Assembly (NCBI GenBank): GCA_047632435.1
Contig: JBLICU010000001.1
Location: forward strand, 62,001-126,000
Source of the DNA: JAMZMI01 sp047632435
GTDB lineage: Bacteria; Bacteroidota; Bacteroidia; Cytophagales; Cyclobacteriaceae
Direction: 5' to 3'
Length of the DNA stretch: 64,000 nucleotides
Below are positions 1-7,610 of the stretch, piece by piece (positions within the stretch are counted from its first letter, which is position 1; each line of letters starts with the position of its first letter). Made by a program: the position numbers and the translations under genes. The notes under the pieces are model-generated. The model did no database searches, was not told where the DNA came from, and saw only the letters and a list, made by a program, of their open reading frames with translations.

Positions 1-72
1 TCGAGGCTTTTAAAGCAGCTGGAACATGAAGATAAAATAGAACAGCACCGAAATAGAATAGAAATCCTTTGA
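1..72 (+). CDS. Crp/Fnr-type regulator, C-terminal end only (partial)
   Basis: The window opens inside a reading frame that encodes 23 residues and stops with TGA at 70-72. The tail (SRLLKQLEHEDKIEQHRNRI, then a short hydrophobic end) resembles the end of the winged-helix DNA-binding domain in Crp/Fnr regulators, where the recognition helix is followed by SRLLKxLE and a basic R-N-R-I segment. The gene lies directly upstream of a SulP permease. Three operators of the size expected for this family (GTAAC-N4-GTTAC) lie in front of the next three sulfur genes, so it is the natural candidate for their regulator. Only the last 23 residues are visible, so the sensor domain is unknown. Confidence 0.6.
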   Translation, partial: SRLLKQLEHEDKIEQHRNRIEIL

Positions 73-79
73 TGGATCT

Positions 80-93
80 GTTACAATTGTTAC
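80..93 (+). promoter_or_regulatory. Crp/Fnr-like operator upstream of SulP gene
   Basis: The sequence is GTTAC-AATT-GTTAC. The right half-site matches the consensus found at 1954-1967 and 4078-4091, and the left half-site has one mismatch (GTTAC for GTAAC). Exactly 22 bp separate it from the TACCTTTG -7 box at 116-123. That puts the dyad centre about 41.5 bp from the inferred start near 128, the position of a class II activator site. Binding by the adjacent Crp/Fnr protein is inferred. Confidence 0.6.
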
Positions 94-115
94 ACCCAAG
101 AATTTGAGTGTTTGG

Positions 116-123
116 TACCTTTG
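116..123 (+). promoter_or_regulatory. -7 promoter box of the SulP gene (TACCTTTG)
   Basis: This is a full match to the Bacteroidota -7 consensus TAnnTTTG. No TTTG -33 box lies at the usual distance; the palindrome at 80-93 occupies the upstream region instead, which fits an activator-dependent promoter. Transcription would start near 128, about 10 bases before the ATG at 138. Confidence 0.55.
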
Positions 124-137
124 AAAAATACTGACTT

Positions 138-1859
138 ATGAATTTCATTCAAAGGGCTTTTCCAATAACCGAATGGCTTCCCAATTATAAAAGTGATTAT
201 CTCAGAGGAGATATGTTTGCTGGCCTTACAGTTGGGATCATGCTCATTCCTCAGGGTATGGCCTATGCTTTGATTGCAGGTCTCCCACCAGTTTATGGAC
301 TTTACGCATCCATAGTTCCACAAATTATTTATGCCATTTTTGGTACTTCCAGACAACTTTCTGTTGCTCCCGTGGCGATGGATTCATTGCTCGTAGCAGC
401 TGGGATTTCGGTTATTGCTACTGAAGGAACAGATGCGTATATCGCATTTGCCATTTTATTAGCCTTTTTTATGGGCACCTTTCAAGTATTGCTTGGACTA
501 TTGAAATTGGGCTTCATCACCAATTTACTTTCCAAGCCTGTGATAAGTGGTTTTACTTCCGCGGCTGCCTTGATTATTGGGGTGAATCAGCTCAAATATA
601 TTTTGGGAATGGAACTGGTAAAAAGCAATAAAATCTACGAGGTACTTTGGGATGCTTTGAAAAAAATTGATCAAACACATCTGCTTACCCTTTTGATAGG
701 TATCGCCGGAATAGCCATTATCAAAGGCATAAAAAGAATTCACAAAAACATTCCAGGAGCATTGATAGCAGTTGTATTGGGGATCATATTGGTATATGTA
801 TTTCAGCTGGATCAAAATGGGGTAAGTATCGTCATGCAAATCCCTAAAGGATTACCAGCTTTCCAGTTGCCAGCTTTGTCGTTGGGCCAACTGGGTGAGC
901 TGATCCCTTTGGCACTAACCATTTCGGTTGTTGCATTTATGGAATCATATTCTGTAGCGAAAGCCATTGAGGTCAAAAGAAGGAATTATAAAGTGAGACC
1001 AAATCAAGAGTTGATCGGTCTGGGGATGGCCAATGTGGTCGGTGCGCTGTTTCAATCTTATCCCGTAACTGGTGGATTTTCAAGATCGGCTGTCAATAAT
1101 GACGCTGGAGCGAATACGCCGCTGGCATCCATTTTTAGCGCTGTGCTGGTGGCATTGACCTTGCTATTTTTAACACCACTTTTTTATTTTCTGCCACATG
1201 CCATTTTGGCCTCAGTGATCATGTTAGCTGTGGCCTCTTTGATAGACTTTTCCTATGCCAGACAATTGTGGATGCAGAACAAAGTTGAGTTTGCGCTACT
1301 CTTTGCGACCTTTCTGGTAACCTTAAATTTTAGTATGATTCCGGGAATTGTTACAGGAATTGTCCTTTCCATTTTGGTGTTGTTATATCGGTCTGCTTAT
1401 CCGCACATTGCCAGGTTGGGGCGTGTGAAAGATCATTATGAATACAGAAATATTAAAAGATTCAAAGGACTTGAAACCTGGAACCATCTCATGATTTTGA
1501 GACTGGATGCGCCATTGACTTTTGTGAATATTCAATATTTTAGAGAATATATAGACCATGCCGTGGAGCAATCAAATAATCAGATAGAGACAATTGTAGT
1601 GGATGCCGGACCGATTAGTTATATAGATGCCACGGCTATTCAAGGGTTTAAGGACTTATTGCTGATGTTGGAAGAGCGCAAAATAAAACTGCTACTCAGC
1701 GAGGTGGTTGGACCCGTAAGGGATATTTTACACGAGACAGGTTTGATGAATCATTTGGGCTCGGATAGTATTTTTCTCAATTTGAATGGAGCCGTTGAAA
1801 GCGTGGTTTCTCAAGGTGGGAAAAGGTTTGAAGAGTACGCCATGCAGCATGATACATGA
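138..1859 (+). CDS. SulP family anion permease with STAS domain
   Basis: The 573-residue length is normal for a SulP transporter. The N-terminal two thirds is a run of hydrophobic segments and carries the family signature near residues 33-58 (IPQGMAYALIAGLPPVYGLY). The C-terminal 120 residues form a soluble STAS domain (around 450-560) with a central IVVDAGPISYIDATA segment. SulP proteins move sulfate, bicarbonate or other anions across the inner membrane, and substrate cannot be read from sequence. The neighbours are sulfur-handling enzymes (persulfide-dioxygenase-like MBL, rhodaneses) under matching operators, which favours sulfate or another sulfur oxyanion, possibly as exporter of sulfide-oxidation products. 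The ATG at 138 fits the promoter at 116-123. Confidence 0.9.
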   Translation: MNFIQRAFPITEWLPNYKSDYLRGDMFAGLTVGIMLIPQGMAYALIAGLPPVYGLYASIVPQIIYAIFGTSRQLSVAPVAMDSLLVAAGISVIATEGTDAYIAFAILLAFFMGTFQVLLGLLKLGFITNLLSKPVISGFTSAAALIIGVNQLKYILGMELVKSNKIYEVLWDALKKIDQTHLLTLLIGIAGIAIIKGIKRIHKNIPGALIAVVLGIILVYVFQLDQNGVSIVMQIPKGLPAFQLPALSLGQLGELIPLALTISVVAFMESYSVAKAIEVKRRNYKVRPNQELIGLGMANVVGALFQSYPVTGGFSRSAVNNDAGANTPLASIFSAVLVALTLLFLTPLFYFLPHAILASVIMLAVASLIDFSYARQLWMQNKVEFALLFATFLVTLNFSMIPGIVTGIVLSILVLLYRSAYPHIARLGRVKDHYEYRNIKRFKGLETWNHLMILRLDAPLTFVNIQYFREYIDHAVEQSNNQIETIVVDAGPISYIDATAIQGFKDLLLMLEERKIKLLLSEVVGPVRDILHETGLMNHLGSDSIFLNLNGAVESVVSQGGKRFEEYAMQHDT

Positions 1860-1953
1860 TTGTTAATGTGGTGATCTGTAAAAGAAACACTAATTTTTAT
1901 AACTGAACAATGTGATAATAAAGCTGTATTACTCAACAATCAATAATCTATTT

Positions 1954-1967
1954 GTAACCAATGTTAC
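1954..1967 (+). promoter_or_regulatory. Crp/Fnr-like operator upstream of the MBL-rhodanese gene
   Basis: This is a perfect inverted repeat, GTAAC-CAAT-GTTAC. It lies exactly 22 bp upstream of the -7-like box TATTTTTA at 1990-1997, the same geometry as the sites at 80-93 and 4078-4091. The 5-4-5 layout is that of Fnr/Crp-family dimer sites. The regulator is inferred, not shown. Confidence 0.65.
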
Positions 1968-1989
1968 GTCTTTGGCTTTTGCCAAAACG

Positions 1990-1997
1990 TATTTTTA
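1990..1997 (+). promoter_or_regulatory. -7 box of the MBL-rhodanese gene (TATTTTTA)
   Basis: Seven of eight positions match TAnnTTTG if the two n positions are counted as matching. It lies 22 bp downstream of the palindrome at 1954-1967. The inferred start is near 2002, leaving a leader of about 68 bases before the ATG at 2070. Confidence 0.45.
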
Positions 1998-2069
1998 TAA
2001 AAGTTATTCCAAGCTTCATTCGTTGAATATGGCTGAAGTTGATCATTAGAAAATTAAAGAAGAGAAAAG

Positions 2070-3479
2070 ATGAAAATCGAACAAATTTATACGGGATGTT
2101 TGGCTCAGGGTGCTTATTACATCGAGAGTGATGGGGAAGCAGCAATAGTAGATCCGCTGCGCGAATCTGAATCATACATTAAAAAAGCTGAAAAAGAAGG
2201 AGCCAAAATAAAATACATTTTTGAAACACATTTCCATGCCGATTTTGTGTCAGGACATGTAGACTTAGCCGCTAAAACTGGCGCTAAAATTATTTTTGGA
2301 CCAAATGCGAAAACCAAATTTGATAGTATTGAAGCCAGGGATGAAGAGGTTTTTCATTTAGGGAAAGTAAAAATCAAAGTTCTTCATACCCCAGGGCATA
2401 CTATGGAAAGCACTACCTTTTTGTTGATTGATGAACATGGTCAAGAAAAAGCCATTTTTAGCGGAGACACCCTATTTATTGGTGATGTAGGAAGACCAGA
2501 TCTGGCACAGAAGGGAGACTTAACACAGGATGATCTTGCAGGAATGCTGTATGAAAGTCTTCGTTCCAAAATCATGACACTTCCTGATGAAGTGATCGTG
2601 TACCCAGCACATGGAGCGGGTTCTGCCTGTGGTAAAAACATGAGCAAAGAGACTACTGACTTGTTGGGCAATCAAAAGAAAACGAACTACGCCCTCCGAG
2701 CAGATATGACAAAATCAGAGTTTATCAAAGAGGTAACGGATGGACTCTTACCTCCACCACAATATTTTGCTCAAAATGTAGCCATGAATAAATCTGGTGC
2801 GATAGGGATGGATGAAATCCTTGAAAAAGGAAATATTCCTCTTGAAGTGGATATATTTGAAGCCCTGGCCAATCATGAAGGTGCCCTTGTATTAGACACA
2901 CGAAAACCAGATGAATTTGCAAAAGCCCACATTCCAAATTCAATCTTCATTGGGATTGATGGAAGCTTTGCCCCATGGGTAGGCGCTCTCATTCCAGATT
3001 TGAAACAACCAATTGTTTTTATAGCAGCGGAAGGAAGAGAAGAAGAGGTTGTTACTAGATTATCGAGGGTTGGTTATGACAATACATTGGGATACTTGAA
3101 AGGTGGATTAACTGCATGGATGCATGCAGGCAAAGAAATCGATAATATAATTTCAATTCCTGCGCAGGAATTTTCAGAAGCATACAGACAAGGTGCATTG
3201 AACGTGCTAGATGTCAGAAAACCATCAGAATATGATGCAGAACATGTCGAAGGTTCACAAAATCTCTCACTTGACTTTATCAGTGAGAACATGAATCAAG
3301 TTGACCCTAAAAAGCAATATCATGTGCATTGTGCTGGAGGATATCGATCAATGATTGCGTCTTCGATTATGAAATCCAGAGGTGTTCATAACATTGTCGA
3401 CATAGCAGGCGGGTTCAAAGCAATCTCCGAAACGGACATACCTAAAACTGCATACGTTTGCCCGAGTACTTTGAAATAA
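2070..3479 (+). CDS. MBL-fold persulfide dioxygenase-like protein with two rhodanese domains
   Basis: The 469-residue protein has an ETHE1-like metallo-beta-lactamase domain (about 1-250) with the metal motif THFHADFVSGH (H54, H56, D58, H63) and later TPGHTMES and FSGDTLFIGDVGRPD. Two rhodanese domains follow, around 260-355 and 370-460. Family members oxidise glutathione persulfide to sulfite, and fused rhodaneses pass sulfane sulfur to thiols or sulfite. The second rhodanese keeps its active cysteine (C421, motif HCAGGYRS). In the first the equivalent loop reads FIAAEGREE with no cysteine, so it is probably structural. The protein is likely cytoplasmic and belongs to the sulfur module with the SulP permease and small rhodanese. 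Confidence 0.88.
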   Translation: MKIEQIYTGCLAQGAYYIESDGEAAIVDPLRESESYIKKAEKEGAKIKYIFETHFHADFVSGHVDLAAKTGAKIIFGPNAKTKFDSIEARDEEVFHLGKVKIKVLHTPGHTMESTTFLLIDEHGQEKAIFSGDTLFIGDVGRPDLAQKGDLTQDDLAGMLYESLRSKIMTLPDEVIVYPAHGAGSACGKNMSKETTDLLGNQKKTNYALRADMTKSEFIKEVTDGLLPPPQYFAQNVAMNKSGAIGMDEILEKGNIPLEVDIFEALANHEGALVLDTRKPDEFAKAHIPNSIFIGIDGSFAPWVGALIPDLKQPIVFIAAEGREEEVVTRLSRVGYDNTLGYLKGGLTAWMHAGKEIDNIISIPAQEFSEAYRQGALNVLDVRKPSEYDAEHVEGSQNLSLDFISENMNQVDPKKQYHVHCAGGYRSMIASSIMKSRGVHNIVDIAGGFKAISETDIPKTAYVCPSTLK

Positions 3480-3541
3480 TTGAATTGGTTAAAGCAATAG
3501 CACATTCAAATTTCAATGTCGTTTAGTTAGGTATTTTTAAT

Positions 3542-3615
3542 TTTGACGGCATTCCCAGCGTATGCGGGAATCGCATCAAACTAAAAGGACTACATCATGT
3601 GATTCTTGCATGTAC
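3542..3615. repeat. REP-like dispersed repeat, copy 1
   Basis: This is a non-coding stretch with the hairpin ATTCCC-agcgtatgc-GGGAAT followed by a conserved tail (TCAAACTAAAAG, then ACATC and GATTC at similar spacing). A diverged copy lies at 11159-11230. The core resembles repetitive extragenic palindromes found in many bacteria. The two copies differ at many positions, so they are old. Confidence 0.5.
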
Positions 3616-3675
3616 AGGGAATAGCGATTGACAAAATAACATTGATTCAGATTTTATTAATCTGATTGAGAACAC

Positions 3676-3705
3676 AAAAAAGGAGGCCATTTGGTCTCCT
3701 TTTTT
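3676..3705. terminator. Bidirectional rho-independent terminator
   Basis: The hairpin AAAAAGGAG-gCCatttGGt-CTCCTTTTT has T tracts on both strands. It lies between the plus-strand MBL-rhodanese gene and the minus-strand small rhodanese gene, so it can terminate both. Confidence 0.75.
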
Positions 3706-3731
3706 GATGTCAAAATTCCTTTTAGAATATA

Positions 3732-4016
3732 TTAGACTTTATGAGCCAGCGTAGCATTTACATTGAGCCAAGATCCTGCATTATAGCAGTTGATGCCATT
3801 TCCCATCAGGAAAGCTTCCGCCTGCCCACTTCGGCCTCCACTTTGGCAACAAACGACAAAAAGTTGATCTAAGTCTCGTATTTCATCAATTCTGAGTGGA
3901 ACTTCATTCAAAGGAATGTTGATCGATCCCGGGGCACTTGCCGCGGCAAATTCTGCAGGTGAGCGTACATCAACAACAGTTGCACCATCATTGATCATTT
4001 TTTCTAAGTCTGTCAT
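3732..4016 (-). CDS. Single-domain rhodanese
   Basis: The protein is 94 residues, the size of a single-domain sulfurtransferase such as GlpE or PspE without a signal peptide. It has the DVRSPAEF motif near residue 16 and the active loop CCQSGGRS (C57 is the likely catalytic residue). It would accept sulfane sulfur from thiosulfate or persulfides in the cytoplasm. The gene converges on the MBL-rhodanese gene and has the same operator and promoter geometry upstream (4078-4091 and 4048-4055), so it is probably co-regulated with that gene and the SulP permease. Confidence 0.85.
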   Translation of the reverse strand: MTDLEKMINDGATVVDVRSPAEFAAASAPGSINIPLNEVPLRIDEIRDLDQLFVVCCQSGGRSGQAEAFLMGNGINCYNAGSWLNVNATLAHKV

Positions 4017-4047
4017 ATCTATATGATTTTTTTAAAAGTTTCTACTA

Positions 4048-4055
4048 CAAAGAAA
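4048..4055 (-). promoter_or_regulatory. -7 box of the small rhodanese gene (TTTCTTTG, minus strand)
   Basis: On the minus strand this reads TTTCTTTG, one mismatch from TAnnTTTG. It lies exactly 22 bp downstream of the palindrome at 4078-4091, placing the start near 4043 and leaving a leader of about 27 bases. Confidence 0.45.
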
Positions 4056-4077
4056 CGACGATCCATAGACTGAAAAC

Positions 4078-4091
4078 GTAACTCATGTTAC
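4078..4091 (-). promoter_or_regulatory. Crp/Fnr-like operator upstream of the small rhodanese gene
   Basis: This is a perfect inverted repeat GTAAC-TCAT-GTTAC, 62 bp upstream of the start codon at 4016. Its distance to the -7 box (22 bp) is identical to those at the SulP and MBL-rhodanese promoters. Confidence 0.65.
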
Positions 4092-4124
4092 ACATCAATG
4101 ATCCAAATTAGCCATATAAATTTG

Positions 4125-4152
4125 CCGTCGTGGAACAGCCGTCGTGGAACAG
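4125..4152. repeat. 14-bp tandem repeat, locus 1 (2 units)
   Basis: Two identical units of CCGTCGTGGAACAG stand head to tail and are followed by AGA. The same unit in degenerate form (3.5 copies) occurs at 7983-8032. The locus lies just beyond the 3' end of the MBL-hydrolase gene and is non-coding as far as I can see. Confidence 0.7.
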
Positions 4153-4197
4153 AGAACGAGATCATTCACCTTCAAAGCCAAAGCTTATAATCAGGAT

Positions 4198-5331
4198 TCA
4201 ATCCACCTTTTCCCACCATGGGTTATTCAAAACTGGGTTTTTGATCGCAAAACGTTCGCCTATAGTTGGTGTCGTTATCTTTACATTTTTCAAATCAGCC
4301 TCTTTTGTCACTCTTTCTATTGGATCTTTCCAGTCATGTGGAGCAAGCTTAAATGCACCCCAATGGATGGGCATCATTAGCGAGGTATTTACATCAATTG
4401 AAGCCTGCACAGTTTCCTCTGGAGTCATGTGAATTTTTGACCAAAGAGTGTTGTATTGACCACATTCCATCATTGCAAAATCAAAAGGCCCATATTCTTT
4501 GCCGATATTGGTAAAATGATCTGCATAGCCGCCATCACCACTGAAGTAGATGTTGTTATATTTTCCCTTGATTACCCAAGAAGCCCATTGTGTTTTGTTT
4601 CTATCGGTAAATCCTCTTCCTGAAAAATGTCTTGCTGGTGTGGCAGTTAGTTTCATATGTCCGAGTGATGCAGATTGCCACCAATCCAATTGGATGATTT
4701 TATCCGGATCAACTCCCCATTTGATTAGATGCTCACCCAAGCCGAGTGGTGTATAAAAGTGCTTTACCTCATTTTGTATTTTTAATATGGTGGGGTAATC
4801 CAAATGGTCATAATGATCATGTGAAAGTACCACGGCATCAATATTTTTAAGGTTTTCGATCTCAATTGGTTGTTCATAGTGGAATCGTTTGGTAAGAAAA
4901 GAAACAGGTGCACTTGCCGGCCCCAACATAGGGTCGATGAGGATGGTTTTCCCTTCCATTTCAATAAGCACAGCGGAATGTCCAAACCAGGTCACATAGG
5001 CGATTGAATCAATGGTTGCCAATTCACCTTCTCCAAATGCAACTGGAATAGGAGATTGAGGAGATCCTTCGCTGGCATTAAAAAGAAAATCGTACATCAA
5101 TCCAGCCAAATCTTCAAGCTCCATTTCATTCATGATGGTTGGAACCAGGTTTTGAAATGTACCGTCCTCGTAGTTTGGTGATTGGATCAGGTTTTCAAAT
5201 TTATCGCCCGTGACAGAGGCACCAAATTGAGGTGCGGTATTCATGAATATAGCAATAATAATTACGAAAATGAGCACCAACGCTAGAAGAGCAAGCATCA
5301 TTTTACTAATAAGCCTTAATATTTTTTTCAT
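4198..5331 (-). CDS. MBL-fold metallohydrolase, membrane-anchored (UlaG/NAPE-PLD-like)
   Basis: The 377-residue protein has an N-terminal hydrophobic segment (about residues 8-32) that anchors it or exports it. The soluble domain carries TWFGHSAVLIEMEGKTILID and the metal motif SHDHYDHLDY (H171, H173, D175, H176), followed by PARHFSGRG and YFSGDGGYADHF and a late PIHWGAF. This order of motifs is typical of the UlaG-like and NAPE-PLD-like branch of the MBL superfamily, which cleaves lactones or phosphodiesters. The substrate is not predictable. The gene stands alone, divergent from the FlgO-TPR gene, and has no copy of the sulfur operator in front of it. Confidence 0.85.
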   Translation of the reverse strand: MKKILRLISKMMLALLALVLIFVIIIAIFMNTAPQFGASVTGDKFENLIQSPNYEDGTFQNLVPTIMNEMELEDLAGLMYDFLFNASEGSPQSPIPVAFGEGELATIDSIAYVTWFGHSAVLIEMEGKTILIDPMLGPASAPVSFLTKRFHYEQPIEIENLKNIDAVVLSHDHYDHLDYPTILKIQNEVKHFYTPLGLGEHLIKWGVDPDKIIQLDWWQSASLGHMKLTATPARHFSGRGFTDRNKTQWASWVIKGKYNNIYFSGDGGYADHFTNIGKEYGPFDFAMMECGQYNTLWSKIHMTPEETVQASIDVNTSLMMPIHWGAFKLAPHDWKDPIERVTKEADLKNVKITTPTIGERFAIKNPVLNNPWWEKVD

Positions 5332-5535
5332 GTTAGAGGGAAAATCTAGTTCAATTTGGAGATTGATAAGTGATTGGTGAAAACGAATCTTCTGAAAATT
5401 GGTTCGTTCACAAAATTATTAAGAAAAAAAAATTAACTTATCTCTATTAAATTTCGTTATCGTTAACAAATGGCTAAAAATATTGTTAATTGTACAAATA
5501 AATGTACTTTTTAATGAATTTAGGTCAATAGAAAG

Positions 5536-5543
5536 TAACTTTG
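5536..5543 (+). promoter_or_regulatory. -7 box TAACTTTG upstream of the FlgO-TPR gene
   Basis: This is a full match to TAnnTTTG, 18 bases before the ATG at 5562. The candidate -33 region (TTTT at 5508-5511) is weak. It supports the short N terminus chosen for the downstream protein. Confidence 0.4.
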
Positions 5544-5561
5544 TGTTGCAAAATTTGAATT

Positions 5562-6992
5562 ATGGTAGCAGAACTAAACCCAGGGAAAGGGACAATTGAA
5601 GATACCATTAGTGTTGCGGTACTGCCACTGATAAACATGAGTGCAGATCCCGAATTCGAATACTTCAGCGATGGAGTATCTGAAGATATTATCGACACGC
5701 TAATGAGCGTAAAAGGATTGAAACTCATTTCTCGTGGATCAAGCTTCGGCTTGAAAAATCAGAAATTAGAGATAGATGAAATTGGCAAATCACTGAATGT
5801 CCAATTTGTGGTTTCAGGGACGCTTCGTAGAATAGGTAAAAAAGTAAGAATGCGTGTGTTTCTCAATGAAACACAGACAGGAAGCGAACTTTGGTCGAAT
5901 AGCTATGACCAAATGGTGACTGATATTTTCGATATAGAGGAAGATATCATCAACAATCTGTGGGAACATATCATGCCTGAAGATGCCAAAAAGCATGTAG
6001 AAAAACCAACATTTGTACCAGTCACTAAAAATTTCGCGGCATTCGAGCATTATTTACAGGGACTTCATTTTCATAATAAGTGGACCCTTCAGGACTTGTC
6101 CAAGGCCGTAGTTTGCTATCAACGTGCCATTAAGAAAGAACCGGGTTATTACCTGGCGCATTCTATGCAAGCCAATGCATTTACCCGATTGTCATTTGCC
6201 GGAGGATATGACAAGCCGGTGAAGTCATACGATGAAGCTAAAGCTGCAGCCGAAAAAGCGATTGAGATCAATCCAAATTACTACAGGTCTTACATTGCGC
6301 TATCTTATGTTTATTTATATCAAAAATACGATTGGGAACAAGCCTTAATGATGATCAACAAGGCGCTAAAACTTAATCCAAATAGCTCGAAATCCATGGT
6401 GGCTAAATCTCTTTATTATACGGTAAAGGGAAATTACATGGAATCAAGGAATCTTCTGAAAACGGCTATGGAGCTTGATCCGTTTTCATTTATGGCCAAA
6501 AGGGCACAAGCAGATAATTACTTTTTGGAAGGTAAATACGACAATGCGATCAAGCTTTATGACGAACTAATCGAAATAGATCCATATCACGAAAAAGTGC
6601 TTGAATACCGAGGATGGTCTGTTGTGATGCAGGGTAATTTGGATGATGCCATAGAAAAATTTCGAAATATTGATAATGACATTAATCTATCAGTGAAGTC
6701 AAATAGCCAGATTGGATATGCATTTGCAATGAAAGGTGATATTGCCAATGCGGAGCGTTATTTGGCTGAGATTGAAAGAAGTGCCGTAATCCATAAAGGA
6801 CTTATTTATGCCCTTGATTTTGCTGTTATTTACACCGGATTAGGGGAATTCGAAAAGGCGATGGATTATTTGGAAATAGCCGTAGAAAATAAAAGAAGTG
6901 CCATTATTTACCTGAAAGTAAACCCGATATGGGATCCAATTCGCAAATTCCCAAGGTTCAAATCACTGATGAAGCGATTGTTACTTGCTTAA
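5562..6992 (+). CDS. FlgO-like domain plus TPR protein
   Basis: The 476-residue protein starts with a FlgO-type domain (about 10-130), recognised by the segment VAVLPLINMSADPEFEYFSD and the continuing GVSEDIIDTL. About eight tetratricopeptide repeats follow (about 150-470, e.g. AEKAIEINPNYYRSYIALSY). In other bacteria this FlgO/TolB-N-like plus TPR block is the C-terminal part of adenylate cyclases or winged-helix regulators. Here no cyclase, DNA-binding domain, signal peptide or membrane segment precedes it, and the promoter box at 5536-5543 leaves no room for one. It is probably a cytoplasmic scaffold or sensor with unknown partner. The hairpin after the stop supports monocistronic transcription. 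Confidence 0.75.
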   Translation: MVAELNPGKGTIEDTISVAVLPLINMSADPEFEYFSDGVSEDIIDTLMSVKGLKLISRGSSFGLKNQKLEIDEIGKSLNVQFVVSGTLRRIGKKVRMRVFLNETQTGSELWSNSYDQMVTDIFDIEEDIINNLWEHIMPEDAKKHVEKPTFVPVTKNFAAFEHYLQGLHFHNKWTLQDLSKAVVCYQRAIKKEPGYYLAHSMQANAFTRLSFAGGYDKPVKSYDEAKAAAEKAIEINPNYYRSYIALSYVYLYQKYDWEQALMMINKALKLNPNSSKSMVAKSLYYTVKGNYMESRNLLKTAMELDPFSFMAKRAQADNYFLEGKYDNAIKLYDELIEIDPYHEKVLEYRGWSVVMQGNLDDAIEKFRNIDNDINLSVKSNSQIGYAFAMKGDIANAERYLAEIERSAVIHKGLIYALDFAVIYTGLGEFEKAMDYLEIAVENKRSAIIYLKVNPIWDPIRKFPRFKSLMKRLLLA

Positions 6993-7012
6993 TTGATCGG
7001 TTGATCATTTGT

Positions 7013-7060
7013 AAAAAGAGGAAATTGTCCGATTATTGGAAGATTGCCTCTTTTTTTTAG
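7013..7060. terminator. Rho-independent terminator between convergent genes
   Basis: An A-rich arm ending in GAG pairs with GCCTCTTTTTTTT across a loop of about 25 bases containing a smaller TCC/GGA pairing. It lies between the FlgO-TPR gene (plus) and a lipoprotein gene (minus). The exact stem boundaries are approximate. Confidence 0.5.
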
Positions 7061-7070
7061 CTTCTAAATT

Positions 7071-7592
7071 TCAGGAGTAGTTTTCTAAAGCAGATGCTAC
7101 CTGGGTTTTTACACCGACAGAAAATTTTTGGATTTTTGGATTTTGACCATCCGCGATGTAGCCATCTGTTTTTTTAAGTAGGTTGGCTAAACTCGTTTCT
7201 GTGATTTCTTTAAATGCATTCTCCAACTCCGAACTGGACATATTGTGATAGGATGCGTAGAGGTGATCATTTTGTTTACTTAATACATTGGATAGATAAA
7301 CATGGTTCTTGATGGATTCCACTCTTACTTCTCGTTTCAGCTTATTCATTATTTTTTCCAATTTGGAAACAGCCTCAGTTAAGTCTTCAGAATTGATTCT
7401 TTGCTTCGCTAAACATGCAATGGAGCTGATTAATAAGATGTCGTCATTCAGCTCGAGTAGATATTTTGCTGTCTGTTCATCCTGAGCATTATGAAACTGT
7501 TGGATGTTTTTATTGTTGGCCGTATAGTAAGTGTCACATGAGCAACTTGCCAGAAGGCAGATCGTCAGGAAGTATAATATGTGTTTTTTCAT
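7071..7592 (-). CDS. Hypothetical lipoprotein
   Basis: I do not recognise the family. From the ATG at 7592 the protein is 173 residues with a classic lipoprotein signal (MKKHILYFLTICLLASC, lipobox LLASC, modified Cys at about 17). The mature part is mostly helical with charged heptad-like stretches (SKLEKIMNKLKREVRVESI) and no catalytic motif. A start six codons upstream (7610) is possible, but the signal peptide begins at MKKH. It faces the FlgO-TPR gene across a shared terminator; no functional link is implied. Confidence 0.7.
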   Translation of the reverse strand: MKKHILYFLTICLLASCSCDTYYTANNKNIQQFHNAQDEQTAKYLLELNDDILLISSIACLAKQRINSEDLTEAVSKLEKIMNKLKREVRVESIKNHVYLSNVLSKQNDHLYASYHNMSSSELENAFKEITETSLANLLKKTDGYIADGQNPKIQKFSVGVKTQVASALENYS

Positions 7593-7610
7593 CTGTTTTA
7601 TTGCCAACAA

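Noticed and set aside
4130..4432. Plus-strand frame overlapping the MBL-hydrolase gene
   Set aside because: It is antisense to a well supported gene and its N terminus is made of the 14-bp repeat. No protein-like features.
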